Assembly: GCA_021785915.1 (NCBI GenBank)
Contig: JAJYEF010000005.1
Coordinates: forward strand, 1 to 35,916
Length of the DNA: 35,916 nt
From: a bacterium
Lineage (GTDB): Bacteria; Patescibacteriota; Microgenomatia; Levybacterales; UBA12049
Direction of reading: 5' to 3'
This document shows positions 8,387-16,673 of this stretch, piece by piece. The notes beneath the pieces were generated by a model. It was not told the DNA's origin. It searched no databases and was given only the letters and a program-made list of their open reading frames with translations. Position 1 is the stretch's first letter. Each line of letters opens with the position of its first letter. Both the position numbers and the translations under genes were made by a program.

Positions 8387-8674
8387 ATGATTTCAGGAAT
8401 TGATTTTGTACCCGGAGACATTTTAAAAGTTTATCAGAAAATCCAGGAGGGTGAAAAAACAAGGACTCAGATTTTCGAGGGGGTTGTATTGGGAATTTCG
8501 GGGCGCGGAGAAAACAAGATGTTTACAGTAAGAAAACTGGTTGGTGATGTGGCGGTTGAAAAAATATTTCCGGTAAATTCTCCGAATATTGAAAAAACAG
8601 TAGTTAAGGCGCATTCAAAAAATAAGGTAAGAAGATCCAAGCTTTATTATTTAAGAAAAAAAGCCAATAACTGA
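8387..8674 (+). CDS. rplS: 50S ribosomal protein L19
   Basis: L19 sits at the 30S-50S interface. The 95-aa protein has the family core VPGDILKVYQKIQEGEKTR, then FEGVVLGISGRGENKMFTVRK, VEKIFPVNSPNIEK and VRRSKLYYLR, all in order. It lacks the N-terminal helix of typical ~115-aa L19 proteins. That short form could be real streamlining, because the promoter lies directly upstream and leaves no room for a longer N-terminus. The stop TGA shares one base with the following yraN ATG, so the two are coupled. Confidence 0.94.
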   Translation: MISGIDFVPGDILKVYQKIQEGEKTRTQIFEGVVLGISGRGENKMFTVRKLVGDVAVEKIFPVNSPNIEKTVVKAHSKNKVRRSKLYYLRKKANN

Positions 8675-9038
8675 TGTTTATTCCAAATCCCCCTGCCGGA
8701 TTTGGGGAAGGACTAGCCGCAAAATACCTCGTTAAAAAGGGTTACAAGATAATCGACAAAAGTTTTTGCAGAGGTTATGGAGAAATAGATTTGATCGCCG
8801 AAAAAAAAATAAAACCTTGATTTATATCGAAGTTAGAACAAGGACAAACTCTCTTTATATTTATAATGGAGCGGCTCAGGCAATCTCATATCATAAACTG
8901 CGGAAGCTTATCAGAACTTCGGATTTTTACAAATTTTTGCGCATTGAATTCTCCGATTCTTTACGCATTGACGCGGGCTTGATTGACGTAAACAGTTCGA
9001 AAAATGTAAAAAAAATTCAACATGTGGAAAATACATAG
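8674..9038 (+). pseudogene. yraN: YraN/UPF0102 nuclease-like protein, split by a -1 frameshift at an A9 run
   Basis: UPF0102 proteins have a restriction-endonuclease-like fold. The first frame (ATG 8674, stop 8820) encodes FGEGLAAKYLVKKGYKI...GYGEIDLIAEKK and then ends. The family motif continues in the -1 frame as KTLIYIEVRTR up to 9038. The join falls in a run of nine A at 8801-8809. One added A, or ribosomal slippage at the in-frame heptamer A-AAA-AAA, would give a normal protein of about 121 aa with both catalytic-motif halves (GEIDLI and IEVRTR). It may be an assembly error, a true pseudogene or a slippage-expressed gene. It overlaps rplS by one base and converges with uvrB. Confidence 0.85.
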
Positions 9039-9040
9039 AA

Positions 9041-11029
9041 TTAATTTTTAAGCATTTTTATCTGGTCTCTTAATATGGTTGCTGTTTCAAAGTCCAGATC
9101 TTTTGCGGCCTGTCTCATTTCCTTGGAGAGCCTTTTTATAAGTTTTTGTCTTTCATCGGGCAAGATTACTTCTTTTTTGCTTAACGTTAACAAATAATTT
9201 ATTTCTTCGTTTTCCTCTTCCCGCTGTTCAATCAGTTTTGCCCTGATTGATTTTTCGATAGATCTTGGAGTTATCTTGTGCTTTTTGTTATAGGCAATTT
9301 GGATTTTCCTTCTTCTTGTTACTTCGTCGATTGCGGCCTGCATGGATTTTGTTACGGTATCGGCATACATAATAACTTCGGAATCTACATTTCTTGCCGC
9401 CCTTCCCATAGTTTGTATAAGCGAAGTGCGGCTTCTTAAGAAACCTTCTTTGTCTGCGTCAAGGATTGCTACAAGTGCTACTTCCGGCAGATCAAGGCCC
9501 TCTCTTAACAAGTTAATTCCTACCAACACGTCGTGTTCTCCCTGTCTAAGTCTGTCTAACACGTCCTGTCTTTTGAGCGTTTCGATATCCGAATGAAGGT
9601 ACGACACCTTGACACCCCTTTCCTCCAAAAAAGAAGAAAGGTCTTCCGCCATTCGTTTGGTTAGCGTTGTTACCAATACCCTTTGTTTTTTGGAAACTCT
9701 TTGTTCAATTTCTTTTATTAAGTCGTCAATTTGTCCTTTAGTCGGTTTTACGGTTACCTTGGGGTCTACAAGGCCGGTAGGCCTTATTAGCTGCTCGGCC
9801 ACTGCGTTGTCCTGTGCGGCGAGGCTTAACTCGTACTCATCAGGTGTCGCGCTTACATATATCGCCTTGTGGATCCTTGTCATAAATTCTTCAAATCTTA
9901 ATGGCCGGTTATCAAGCGCCGAGGGGAGGCGAAAGCCGTATTCTATCAGAGTTTCCTTTCTAGCTCTGTCCCCGTTATACATTCCCCTTATCTGCGGTAC
10001 GGTAATGTGCGATTCGTCAATTATCGTAAGAAAGTCATTTGAGCATTCCTGAAAATAATTTAATAAGGTATAGGGAGGTTCACCGGGCTTGCGCCCGTCA
10101 AAATATCTGGAATAATTCTCTATCCCGTTTACATATCCTATCTGGTTAATCATGTCAAGGTCAAAGTTAGTGCGCTGATTTAGTCTGTGGGCCTCCAAAA
10201 TTTTTCCTTTATTTTTAAGATCTTCAACTCTTTTTGCAAGATCCTCCCTAATTTTTGGAAAAACGTCTTTATACGTCAACGGATTTGTCATATAGTGTTT
10301 GGCGGGATATATAACTGTTGAATCCAATACGCTTATCGTATCGCCTGATATAGCGTCGAATTCCATGAGTTTTTGTATTTTGCCGTTTGAAACCGCAATC
10401 CTTATCCCCGTATCAAGGTACGCGGGGAAAAGGTCGATGTCTTCGCCCCTTACCCTGAAGCTTCCCCTCTGGAATGCGTAATCGTTTCTTTCATATTGCA
10501 GGTCAGAAAGTCTTAACAAGATGTCTTTTTGTTCAAGCTTGACACCGGATTTTAATTCCATCACAAATTTACCGTATTCAATGGGGGAGCCGAGGTTATA
10601 AATACTTGAAACAGACGCGACGACGATTACATCCTTTCTTGTCAAAAGGTTAGTGGTTGCGGCGAGCCTTAGTTTGTCTATTTCTTCGTTTATTTCCACC
10701 TCTTTTTCTATATATGTATCGCTTTGGGGAATATATGCTTCGGGTTGATAAAAATCATAGTACGAAACGAAATAACAAACTGCGTTATCCGGAAAAAAGT
10801 CCCTGAATTCCTGGTAAAGCTGCGCAGCCAAGGTTTTATTGTGGGAAATGACCAGAGTAGGCTTCTGCACTTTTTCGATTACATTAGCCATCGTAAAGGT
10901 TTTTCCGCTTCCGGTCACTCCTAGAAGCACTTGGTTTCTATAGCCTTCATTAAGTCCCCTGGTTAGCTTTTCTATAGCCTGCGGTTGGTCGCCTGTAGGT
11001 TTAAAATCGGAAATAAGTTTAAATTTCAT
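9041..11029 (-). CDS. uvrB: UvrABC system protein B
   Basis: UvrB is the damage-verifying helicase-like subunit of nucleotide excision repair. The 662-aa product opens with MKFKLISDFKPTGDQPQAI and has Walker A GVTGSGKTFT, the YYDFYQPEAYIP beta-hairpin region, the TIDESH-type ATPase box, INLLREGLDLPEV, QTMGRAARN, and the C-terminal UvrC-binding helix pair (AAKDLDFETATILRDQI). The frame is open 18 codons farther up, but ATG at 11029 fits the family N-terminus, and the extra codons would lie in the shared lexA promoter region. It diverges from lexA, which would suit SOS control. Confidence 0.97.
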   Translation of the reverse strand: MKFKLISDFKPTGDQPQAIEKLTRGLNEGYRNQVLLGVTGSGKTFTMANVIEKVQKPTLVISHNKTLAAQLYQEFRDFFPDNAVCYFVSYYDFYQPEAYIPQSDTYIEKEVEINEEIDKLRLAATTNLLTRKDVIVVASVSSIYNLGSPIEYGKFVMELKSGVKLEQKDILLRLSDLQYERNDYAFQRGSFRVRGEDIDLFPAYLDTGIRIAVSNGKIQKLMEFDAISGDTISVLDSTVIYPAKHYMTNPLTYKDVFPKIREDLAKRVEDLKNKGKILEAHRLNQRTNFDLDMINQIGYVNGIENYSRYFDGRKPGEPPYTLLNYFQECSNDFLTIIDESHITVPQIRGMYNGDRARKETLIEYGFRLPSALDNRPLRFEEFMTRIHKAIYVSATPDEYELSLAAQDNAVAEQLIRPTGLVDPKVTVKPTKGQIDDLIKEIEQRVSKKQRVLVTTLTKRMAEDLSSFLEERGVKVSYLHSDIETLKRQDVLDRLRQGEHDVLVGINLLREGLDLPEVALVAILDADKEGFLRSRTSLIQTMGRAARNVDSEVIMYADTVTKSMQAAIDEVTRRRKIQIAYNKKHKITPRSIEKSIRAKLIEQREEENEEINYLLTLSKKEVILPDERQKLIKRLSKEMRQAAKDLDFETATILRDQIKMLKN

Positions 11030-11067
11030 TAGGCCAATTTTAACATAAAAAGATATAGTTAGACATC

Positions 11068-11118
11068 TTGACAAAGTTTGCATTTTTTTCGTATAAAATA
11101 TTAGTAAATAATTATTAC
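11068..11118 (+). promoter_or_regulatory. lexA promoter with a possible operator dyad
   Basis: TTGACA (11068-11073), an 18-base spacer and TATAAA (11092-11097) form a strong promoter for lexA, starting about 25 bases before its ATG. Just downstream the dyad GTAA-N7-TTAC (11104-11118) covers the likely start site and is a candidate LexA operator. It does not match the E. coli or Bacillus SOS box, so operator function is a guess. The same gap must hold the uvrB promoter. Confidence 0.55.
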
Positions 11119-11129
11119 ATTTAAACTAT

Positions 11130-11759
11130 ATGTCAGGCGTTTTATACAGAAAAGAAAGAGAAGTTTTAGAATTTTTAGCCCAGTTTCAGAAGCAATACGG
11201 GTATTCTCCCACACTTGCCGAAATCGCACAGGGTACCGGGCACAGGAGCAACTCGACGGTCCATACTTTAATTAAGTCGCTTGTGGATAAGGGCTATGTG
11301 CAGAAGGTCGACGGCAATACCCGGGTTTTAAAAATAGTCGACGAAAAAGTTACTCTTTCGCTTGCAGGCAGTAAGCCATCGGTCGAGCTTCCGTTGATGG
11401 GGTTCATAGCAGCAGGTGCCCCTCTGGAGCCCTACAGTGACCCTAACGCGTCGTTCTTCATCTCCTCGTCTCTTTTATCGGGGAAAAATACTGCGTATGT
11501 CTTAAAGGTAAAGGGAAGCTCAATGATAGAGGAAGGGATCTTGGACGGGGATTATGTCGTAATCGAGAAAATAAAAGAGCCTGTTAACGGTGATATTGTT
11601 GTTGCAATAGTAGACGATAATCTCGCAACGCTTAAAAAGTTCTACAGGGAAAACGACAGGGTGGTGCTAAGACCGGCAAATTCGGAAATGTCTCCAATTT
11701 ATCCTACGAGTTTGGTTATTCAGGGGAAAGTAGTCGGGTTAGTAAGGAAATTCGACTAA
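11130..11759 (+). CDS. lexA: LexA SOS repressor
   Basis: LexA represses DNA-damage genes and self-cleaves when RecA filaments form. The 209-aa protein has an N-terminal winged-helix domain (residues ~1-70; YSPTLAEIAQGTG then NSTVHTLIKSLVDKGYV), the cleavage site Ala95-Gly96 in FIAAGAPLE, and an S24 peptidase domain with Ser131 (KGSSM) and Lys169 (ATLKK). All three functional points are intact. It is divergent from uvrB and ends tail-to-tail with dedA, overlapping it by four bases. Autoregulation through the upstream dyad is likely but not shown. Confidence 0.95.
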   Translation: MSGVLYRKEREVLEFLAQFQKQYGYSPTLAEIAQGTGHRSNSTVHTLIKSLVDKGYVQKVDGNTRVLKIVDEKVTLSLAGSKPSVELPLMGFIAAGAPLEPYSDPNASFFISSSLLSGKNTAYVLKVKGSSMIEEGILDGDYVVIEKIKEPVNGDIVVAIVDDNLATLKKFYRENDRVVLRPANSEMSPIYPTSLVIQGKVVGLVRKFD

Positions 11760-12382
11760 TTTTTTTTGAATTTGATTATCTTAAGCTTGTGGTTAATGTA
11801 GGCTAGAGCCGCAACAATAATTAATACGACTATTACGAGATCAAATTTCCTGAAATATCCTCCTATTGTATCCCATTTGCTACCAAGATAAAATCCTATA
11901 TAAGTTAAACATATGACCCAAATAGTAGATCCGGCGACAGTATAGCTTACAAACCTAACGAGTTTCATGCGCGAGATGCCCGCGGGAAGCGATATATAGG
12001 TCCTGAGCCCGGGAATAAGCCTTGAAAAGAAAACAACCTTAGAGCCGTAATTATTAAACCATCGCATAGCCCTTTCATAATCATCCTGTGTAACGAGAAT
12101 AAATTTTCCGTATTTTTTTATTAAATTAAGTAAAATATTTTCTTGAAGAAAATAGCCTATCGCATAGCTTATCAAGGCTCCGGTCAAATCTCCAAGAATT
12201 CCGGCAATTACCACGAATGTAAATAATAAGGATCCCTTGTCCGAAAGAAAACCGGCAAAAGGAAGAGTCACTTCCGATGGTACCGGTATCAAGGCTGATT
12301 CAAGGGTCATTAAAATATAAACGCCCAGGTAGCCTGCTTGGCTGATTAGATGTATAATGATGCCTGTTAAGCTTTCGAGCAT
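11756..12382 (-). CDS. DedA family integral membrane protein
   Basis: DedA proteins are membrane transporters or flippases (undecaprenyl-phosphate and phospholipid flipping, PMF-dependent functions) of the SNARE-associated fold. The 208-aa protein shows the family N-terminus GYLGVYILMTLESALIPVPSE, then LPFAGFLSDKG, the GDLTGALISYAIGYF helix, the amphipathic FFSRLIPGLRTYISLPAGISRM segment with its conserved arginines, and two C-terminal helices. Its ATG is only nine bases from the divergent rsmI ATG, so each promoter must lie inside the other gene. A weak TTGTAA-18-TACAAT pair inside rsmI (12435-12407, minus strand) would serve it. Confidence 0.88.
   Translation of the reverse strand: MLESLTGIIIHLISQAGYLGVYILMTLESALIPVPSEVTLPFAGFLSDKGSLLFTFVVIAGILGDLTGALISYAIGYFLQENILLNLIKKYGKFILVTQDDYERAMRWFNNYGSKVVFFSRLIPGLRTYISLPAGISRMKLVRFVSYTVAGSTIWVICLTYIGFYLGSKWDTIGGYFRKFDLVIVVLIIVAALAYINHKLKIIKFKKN
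12353..12358 (+). promoter_or_regulatory. Predicted -10 box of rsmI inside dedA
   Basis: A perfect TATAAT lies at 12353-12358 within the dedA coding region, 33 bases before the rsmI ATG. It is the best candidate for the rsmI promoter because only nine bases separate the two divergent start codons. I see no good -35 box. Confidence 0.45.
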
Positions 12383-12391
12383 AAATTAAAA

Positions 12392-13087
12392 ATGGGCAAC
12401 CTGTTTATTGTAGCAACACCGATTGGCAATTTACAAGACATATCGCTTAGGGCTTTGGAAACCTTGGAAAACGTGGATTTTATCGCTTGCGAAGATACAA
12501 GAAGAGCCTTTTTATTAATAGGACGTTTTTTCAAAGGAAGCGAAAAGGAAATGAAGCGCAAGCTTTTTTCTTATTATGAAGAGAAAGAGAATGTTAAAAT
12601 TCCCCAGGTGTTAAATTTACTTTATAACGGAAAAAATGTTGCGCTTATCTCCGATGCGGGCACGCCCCTGATTTCCGACCCCGGATATAAACTGGTAAGG
12701 GAGTGCATAGAAAATAAGATCAAAGTTATATCCGTGCCCGGCGCATCTTCCGTGATTTCCTCGCTAGTTGTATCAGGACTCCCGACCGATAAATTTTTGT
12801 TTTTAGGTTTTTTGCCGCAAAAACCCGGACATAGACTAAAATTTTTGGAAAAAGTTAAGGACTCCTTAAAAGGAATTCAACCTACGGTGGTATTTTTTGA
12901 ATCTCCTCATAAGTTTTTAAAAAATTTAACGGATTTAGGATCTGTTTTCGGGGATATAGACATAGTGGTAGTCCGCGAAAACACGAAAATGCATGAAGAA
13001 GTATTTACGGGTAAAATAAGTGAAGTGGCAAATAAGTACGAAAAGGGCGTTAGAGGCGAAATTACAGTACTTTTCAACACTAAATAG
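12392..13087 (+). CDS. rsmI: 16S rRNA (cytidine(1402)-2'-O)-methyltransferase
   Basis: RsmI methylates the ribose of C1402 in the ribosomal P site using SAM. The 231-aa product has the tetrapyrrole-methylase fold: N-terminal MGNLFIVATPIGNLQDIS, then FIACEDTRR, ALISDAGTPLISDPGYKLV, VISVPGASSVISSLVVSGLPTDKFLFLGFLP, and FFESPHK. The order and spacing are canonical; the length is shorter than the ~280-aa E. coli protein because the C-terminal extension is missing, as in many small genomes. It runs head-to-head with dedA and ends 8 bases inside the enolase-like gene on the other strand. Confidence 0.95.
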   Translation: MGNLFIVATPIGNLQDISLRALETLENVDFIACEDTRRAFLLIGRFFKGSEKEMKRKLFSYYEEKENVKIPQVLNLLYNGKNVALISDAGTPLISDPGYKLVRECIENKIKVISVPGASSVISSLVVSGLPTDKFLFLGFLPQKPGHRLKFLEKVKDSLKGIQPTVVFFESPHKFLKNLTDLGSVFGDIDIVVVRENTKMHEEVFTGKISEVANKYEKGVRGEITVLFNTK

Positions 13088-14342
13088 ACTTAAGCTGCCT
13101 TTCGATTTGCAGAAGCCTGTTATATTTCGCAACTCTTTCGCCTCTTTGCGGCGCTCCGAATTTTACATAATCGGCGGAAACAGCAACCGCGAAATCGGCA
13201 ATAAAATCGTCGTTAGTTTCCCCCGACCTGTGCGATGCGATAATTCTTAAACCGGATTGCCTTGCCATTTCGACAACAGCCAGTGATTCTATAACCGTGC
13301 CTATCTGGTTAGGTTTTATTATGATTCCCGATATCGCCTTTTTATTGAGTGCTGTTTGGAGCCTATACGGGTTTGTCGCGGTAAGGTCGTCTCCAACGAT
13401 TAAAGTTTGCTGTGACATTCTTGCACAAAGTTGAGTCCATCCTTCCCAATCGTCTTCGGCAAGTCCATCCTCGAGATAGAGAAAATGGTAGTCTTTATTC
13501 ATCGCCTCATAAAATGCAATTAAATCTTTTGAATCAAGCGCCATAGCTTTATCTTTTATATGATACCGGTGTTCGGATAAAATGTTATTGGCTGCCGCGT
13601 CGAGTCCGAGGAATACGTCAAAACCGATTCTTATATTTGTTGTCTCTATCGCTTGTCTTAGCGCCTGTAATGCGTCCTGATTGGTGGCAAGCTTTGGAGA
13701 AAATCCGCCTTCATCTCCGATTAGGGTAGACAAATTATTTTCTGCAAATGTTTTTTTAAGCGTAAAGTATATTGTTGTTCCTAACTCCAAGGCTTCCTCA
13801 TAGGATTTTGAGGTTGCCGGAATAACGAGGAATTCCTGGAAGTCCAAATTCCCGGATGAGGCATGCTTTCCCCCGTTTATGACATTAAATGCGGGGGTAG
13901 GAATCTTTAGAGGGACTTTATCGTTTTTTACATACTCCCTCAGGTACATATAAAGCGGGAGAACCGAGCTTCTAGCCGATGCTTTTGCAACCGCGATAGA
14001 TACCGAAAGAATAGCGTTTGAACCAAGCTTGGATTTATTTTGCGTTCCGTCAAGCTGGATCATTTTCTTGTCAATATCTTGCTGTCTTGAGGCTTCCATT
14101 CCTATTAAGGTAGGGGCAATCAAGTTTGCGATATTTGAAATAGCGTTATTAACGCTTAAACCCTGAAATTTTTTTTCATCGTTGTCCCTTAGTTCGACTG
14201 CCTCATATTTTCCGGTTGAAGTTCCTGTAGGAACAGAGGCAATTCCGTATGCTCCGTCCGACAAAATTACCGTAGTTTCAATTGTAGGATGCCCTTTGGC
14301 ATTTAAAATTTGCCTTGCCAGAATTTGTTTAATTTTAGCCAT
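13080..14342 (-). CDS. Enolase paralogue, divergent
   Basis: This 420-aa enolase-family protein keeps the catalytic set by alignment: His160, Glu170, Glu211, Asp248, Glu291, Asp318, Lys343, His371 and Lys394. It departs from the family at the N-terminal signature (NAKGHPT at 14-20 instead of DSRGNPT) and the mobile loop (VPTGTSTG instead of APSGASTG, keeping the metal-binding Ser). A second, canonical enolase lies at 29813-31108. The start overlaps the stop of the PEP-synthase-like gene by 8 bases, so the two are one unit. It is probably a working enolase, perhaps the housekeeping copy with relaxed sequence, or a sub-functionalised paralogue. Confidence 0.88.
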   Translation of the reverse strand: MAKIKQILARQILNAKGHPTIETTVILSDGAYGIASVPTGTSTGKYEAVELRDNDEKKFQGLSVNNAISNIANLIAPTLIGMEASRQQDIDKKMIQLDGTQNKSKLGSNAILSVSIAVAKASARSSVLPLYMYLREYVKNDKVPLKIPTPAFNVINGGKHASSGNLDFQEFLVIPATSKSYEEALELGTTIYFTLKKTFAENNLSTLIGDEGGFSPKLATNQDALQALRQAIETTNIRIGFDVFLGLDAAANNILSEHRYHIKDKAMALDSKDLIAFYEAMNKDYHFLYLEDGLAEDDWEGWTQLCARMSQQTLIVGDDLTATNPYRLQTALNKKAISGIIIKPNQIGTVIESLAVVEMARQSGLRIIASHRSGETNDDFIADFAVAVSADYVKFGAPQRGERVAKYNRLLQIERQLKSI

Positions 14343-16581
14343 TGATTTTTTTAATAACCTCCTTTTCTGCCTGAGAAACCGACTTCCTTATTTCATCGAG
14401 TAAATCCGGGGTAACCGAAACGTCTGTTATTCCCCATAATACCAAATTTTTAATAAGTTCTGAAGAATTAGCTGTCAATTCACCGTGTATGGAACTTGAT
14501 ATCATAGCTTTGTTTGCTATTTTTATGGCATTTTCAAAAGCCCAAAGAATCGCGGGATCTAAGTAATCATACTGGTTTAGAATTTCAGGATTATAGACGT
14601 CTTCGCCTATAAAAAGGCTTGTTAAATAGTCCGTATTGATCGAAATTCCGTCTATACCGGCCTTAATGTACCTGTCAAGGAGGATTACGTTTTCCGGGGT
14701 ATTAATCTCCATCCATATTTTAAAGTTCGATGACCTTTCAAGGCCTATTCCATTTATCATTTTTTTTATCGAAGTGAGTTCGTTAAAGCTTCTTACAAAT
14801 GGAATTAATAAGCAGAAGTTGTTAAGCTTTATTGAATCTTTTGCTTTTTTAATAGCGTTGAGCTCAATTTCCAATACTTTCGGGTTTTGTATGTGTCTTA
14901 ATGCGCCTCTAAAGCCGAGTATGGGATTTTTTTCCAAAGGTTCGTATTCTTTTCCGCCCGCAAGTTTTCTGTATTCGTCGGTCGTAAGGCTCGACAGTTT
15001 ATAAATAACCGTCCGTTGATCAAATGCCTGGCAAAATTTTGTGATTTCGCTTGCAAGCCAATCGGTCATTTCTTTTTTCTTGCCTTCTTTGAGGATTTTT
15101 TTAGGATGAGTTCCGAAGCTGGAAAATAAAATTCCCCCGTCTAAAAATACTCCTTCCGCGTTTTTCTGGGAAACCGCTTCGAGCTGCTTTACTCCGGAGA
15201 TACTTACATAAAGTTTAGTTGCGGTTTTTATTGTATCTTGCTGCAGATTTCTGGACGAGTAACTTGCAAACCCGCCTCTATAAATTTCTCCGGCCGTTCC
15301 GTTAACGGTCACAATAGACCCCTCGGTCAGAGTTTCTGTTGCATTTTGCGAGTTAATAACTGCAGGGATCCCCAATTTTTTGGAGGAAAGTGCAGCATGT
15401 GATCTTTTATTGCCCTTGTCGGTTACGATTGCCGCGGATTTTTCCATGGCGGAAATATAATCCGGGTCTGTTTCCCGGCAGACTAAAATGTCGCCCGGGC
15501 CTACCTTATTAAGGTCTTTTTTTTCTAAAATAACCCTAACGGGGCCCGAGGCTATACCGGGATTTGCAGCAACCGCCTTGATTAAAATATCGTCATTTTT
15601 AGCTTCATTGGAAGTTTGATTGCCGTTACCAAAAGTATCTATTTGCTTTGAGTCTATGATGTATATTTTATTATTCTCAATAGCCCAATTTATTTCCTGT
15701 GGAAAATAAAAATAATTTTCGAGTTTTTTCCCCAAGGCCGCTAGGCTCACAATTTCTTCGTCAGAAATTTTTTGCTTATTTTGGTCGTGTTTTCCTATGG
15801 AAAATTCTTTATCCGACGTGCCGGCTTTTTTAAGAAGTTTTTGTTGTGACGCAATAGATTTTCCTAAAATTGTAAAGTCGTTTTTGTCGATCTCGTAGAG
15901 GTCGGGGTCGGTTTTTCCTTCCAAAAGAAGTTCGCCCAAACCATAGATTGCTTTAATTATTATTTTGCTTTTATTATTTGTTCTGGGATCTATCGTAAAC
16001 AGTGCTCCGGACCTTTCCGATTCGACCATTTTCTGGACTATAAGGGATACGTTTATGGCCGTGTGATCGAGTTTATTTTCTTCTCTGTAAAATATCGACC
16101 TCGGTTCAAAAAGCGAAGCCCATAACAGTTTTATTTTTTCAACAAGTACAGCATCGCCTTTTACGTTAAGGAAAGCCTCCTTTTGTAGCGCAAAAGACAT
16201 GTAGGACAGGTCCTTAAGAGCAGTTGAGAGTCGTACTGCGACAAGAGGTTCGCCAAGGGAGGCATATGCAAAAAGAATTTCCTGAATAATTTCATCGGGG
16301 ATTGTAGCGGACATTATGTAATTTTTTATGTGCGATGAAACTTGGGCGATTGATTTTAGGTCTTCGAAATTTGCAGTTTGTATAAGATGTTTAATTTTTA
16401 AGTCAAGCTTATTTTCTTTAATAAATAAGTTAAAGGAGTGGGAAGTAAGCACGAAGCCTTCGGGCACGGGAAAGCCCGAGCTTGCCATTTCCCCCAAAGC
16501 TACGGCTTTATCACCGGCTAACTTTATATCATCTTTATCTATTTCTTTAAACCACGATATAAAATTAGACTTATTGCCCAT
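14335..16581 (-). CDS. PEP synthase/pyruvate phosphate dikinase-like protein lacking PEP-domain catalytic residues
   Basis: The 748-aa protein has the layout of PEP synthase: ATP-grasp domain (about 1-320; GDKAVALGEM, VAVRLSTALKDL, QKEAFLNV), swivelling phosphohistidine domain (about 335-430; His395 in KRSHAALSSKKLGIPA) and PEP-binding barrel (about 450-745). The barrel keeps GFRGALRHI and WMEINTPENVIL, but the arginine of LLRTE is replaced (Asp481), the Asn-Asp pair of SIG(T/S)NDLTQ is Asp651-Tyr652, and the catalytic Cys of GICGQ is His699. In the ATP site DIEWA is EINWA. Normal PEP formation is therefore doubtful; phosphotransfer to another substrate or a regulatory role is possible. The frame is intact. 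It is upstream of and overlaps the divergent enolase gene. Confidence 0.8.
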   Translation of the reverse strand: MGNKSNFISWFKEIDKDDIKLAGDKAVALGEMASSGFPVPEGFVLTSHSFNLFIKENKLDLKIKHLIQTANFEDLKSIAQVSSHIKNYIMSATIPDEIIQEILFAYASLGEPLVAVRLSTALKDLSYMSFALQKEAFLNVKGDAVLVEKIKLLWASLFEPRSIFYREENKLDHTAINVSLIVQKMVESERSGALFTIDPRTNNKSKIIIKAIYGLGELLLEGKTDPDLYEIDKNDFTILGKSIASQQKLLKKAGTSDKEFSIGKHDQNKQKISDEEIVSLAALGKKLENYFYFPQEINWAIENNKIYIIDSKQIDTFGNGNQTSNEAKNDDILIKAVAANPGIASGPVRVILEKKDLNKVGPGDILVCRETDPDYISAMEKSAAIVTDKGNKRSHAALSSKKLGIPAVINSQNATETLTEGSIVTVNGTAGEIYRGGFASYSSRNLQQDTIKTATKLYVSISGVKQLEAVSQKNAEGVFLDGGILFSSFGTHPKKILKEGKKKEMTDWLASEITKFCQAFDQRTVIYKLSSLTTDEYRKLAGGKEYEPLEKNPILGFRGALRHIQNPKVLEIELNAIKKAKDSIKLNNFCLLIPFVRSFNELTSIKKMINGIGLERSSNFKIWMEINTPENVILLDRYIKAGIDGISINTDYLTSLFIGEDVYNPEILNQYDYLDPAILWAFENAIKIANKAMISSSIHGELTANSSELIKNLVLWGITDVSVTPDLLDEIRKSVSQAEKEVIKKING

Positions 16582-16587
16582 AAATTT

Positions 16588-16616
16588 ATTATCTTTTTTC
16601 TTTGGAAATTAATCAA
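16588..16616 (-). promoter_or_regulatory. Predicted leaderless promoter of the PEP-synthase-like gene
   Basis: On the minus strand TTGATT (16616-16611), a 17-base spacer and GATAAT (16593-16588) end six bases before the ATG at 16581. No Shine-Dalgarno fits, so the transcript should be leaderless. Confidence 0.62.
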
Positions 16617-16673
16617 GTGGTCTATTTTTTACACTGTTAAATGACATTCGGACCAATCTTATTGAAACCGGGA

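Noticed and set aside
11030-11083. Longer UvrB N-terminus
   Set aside because: The extra 18 codons match no UvrB and overlap the lexA promoter; the family start is MKFKLISDF.
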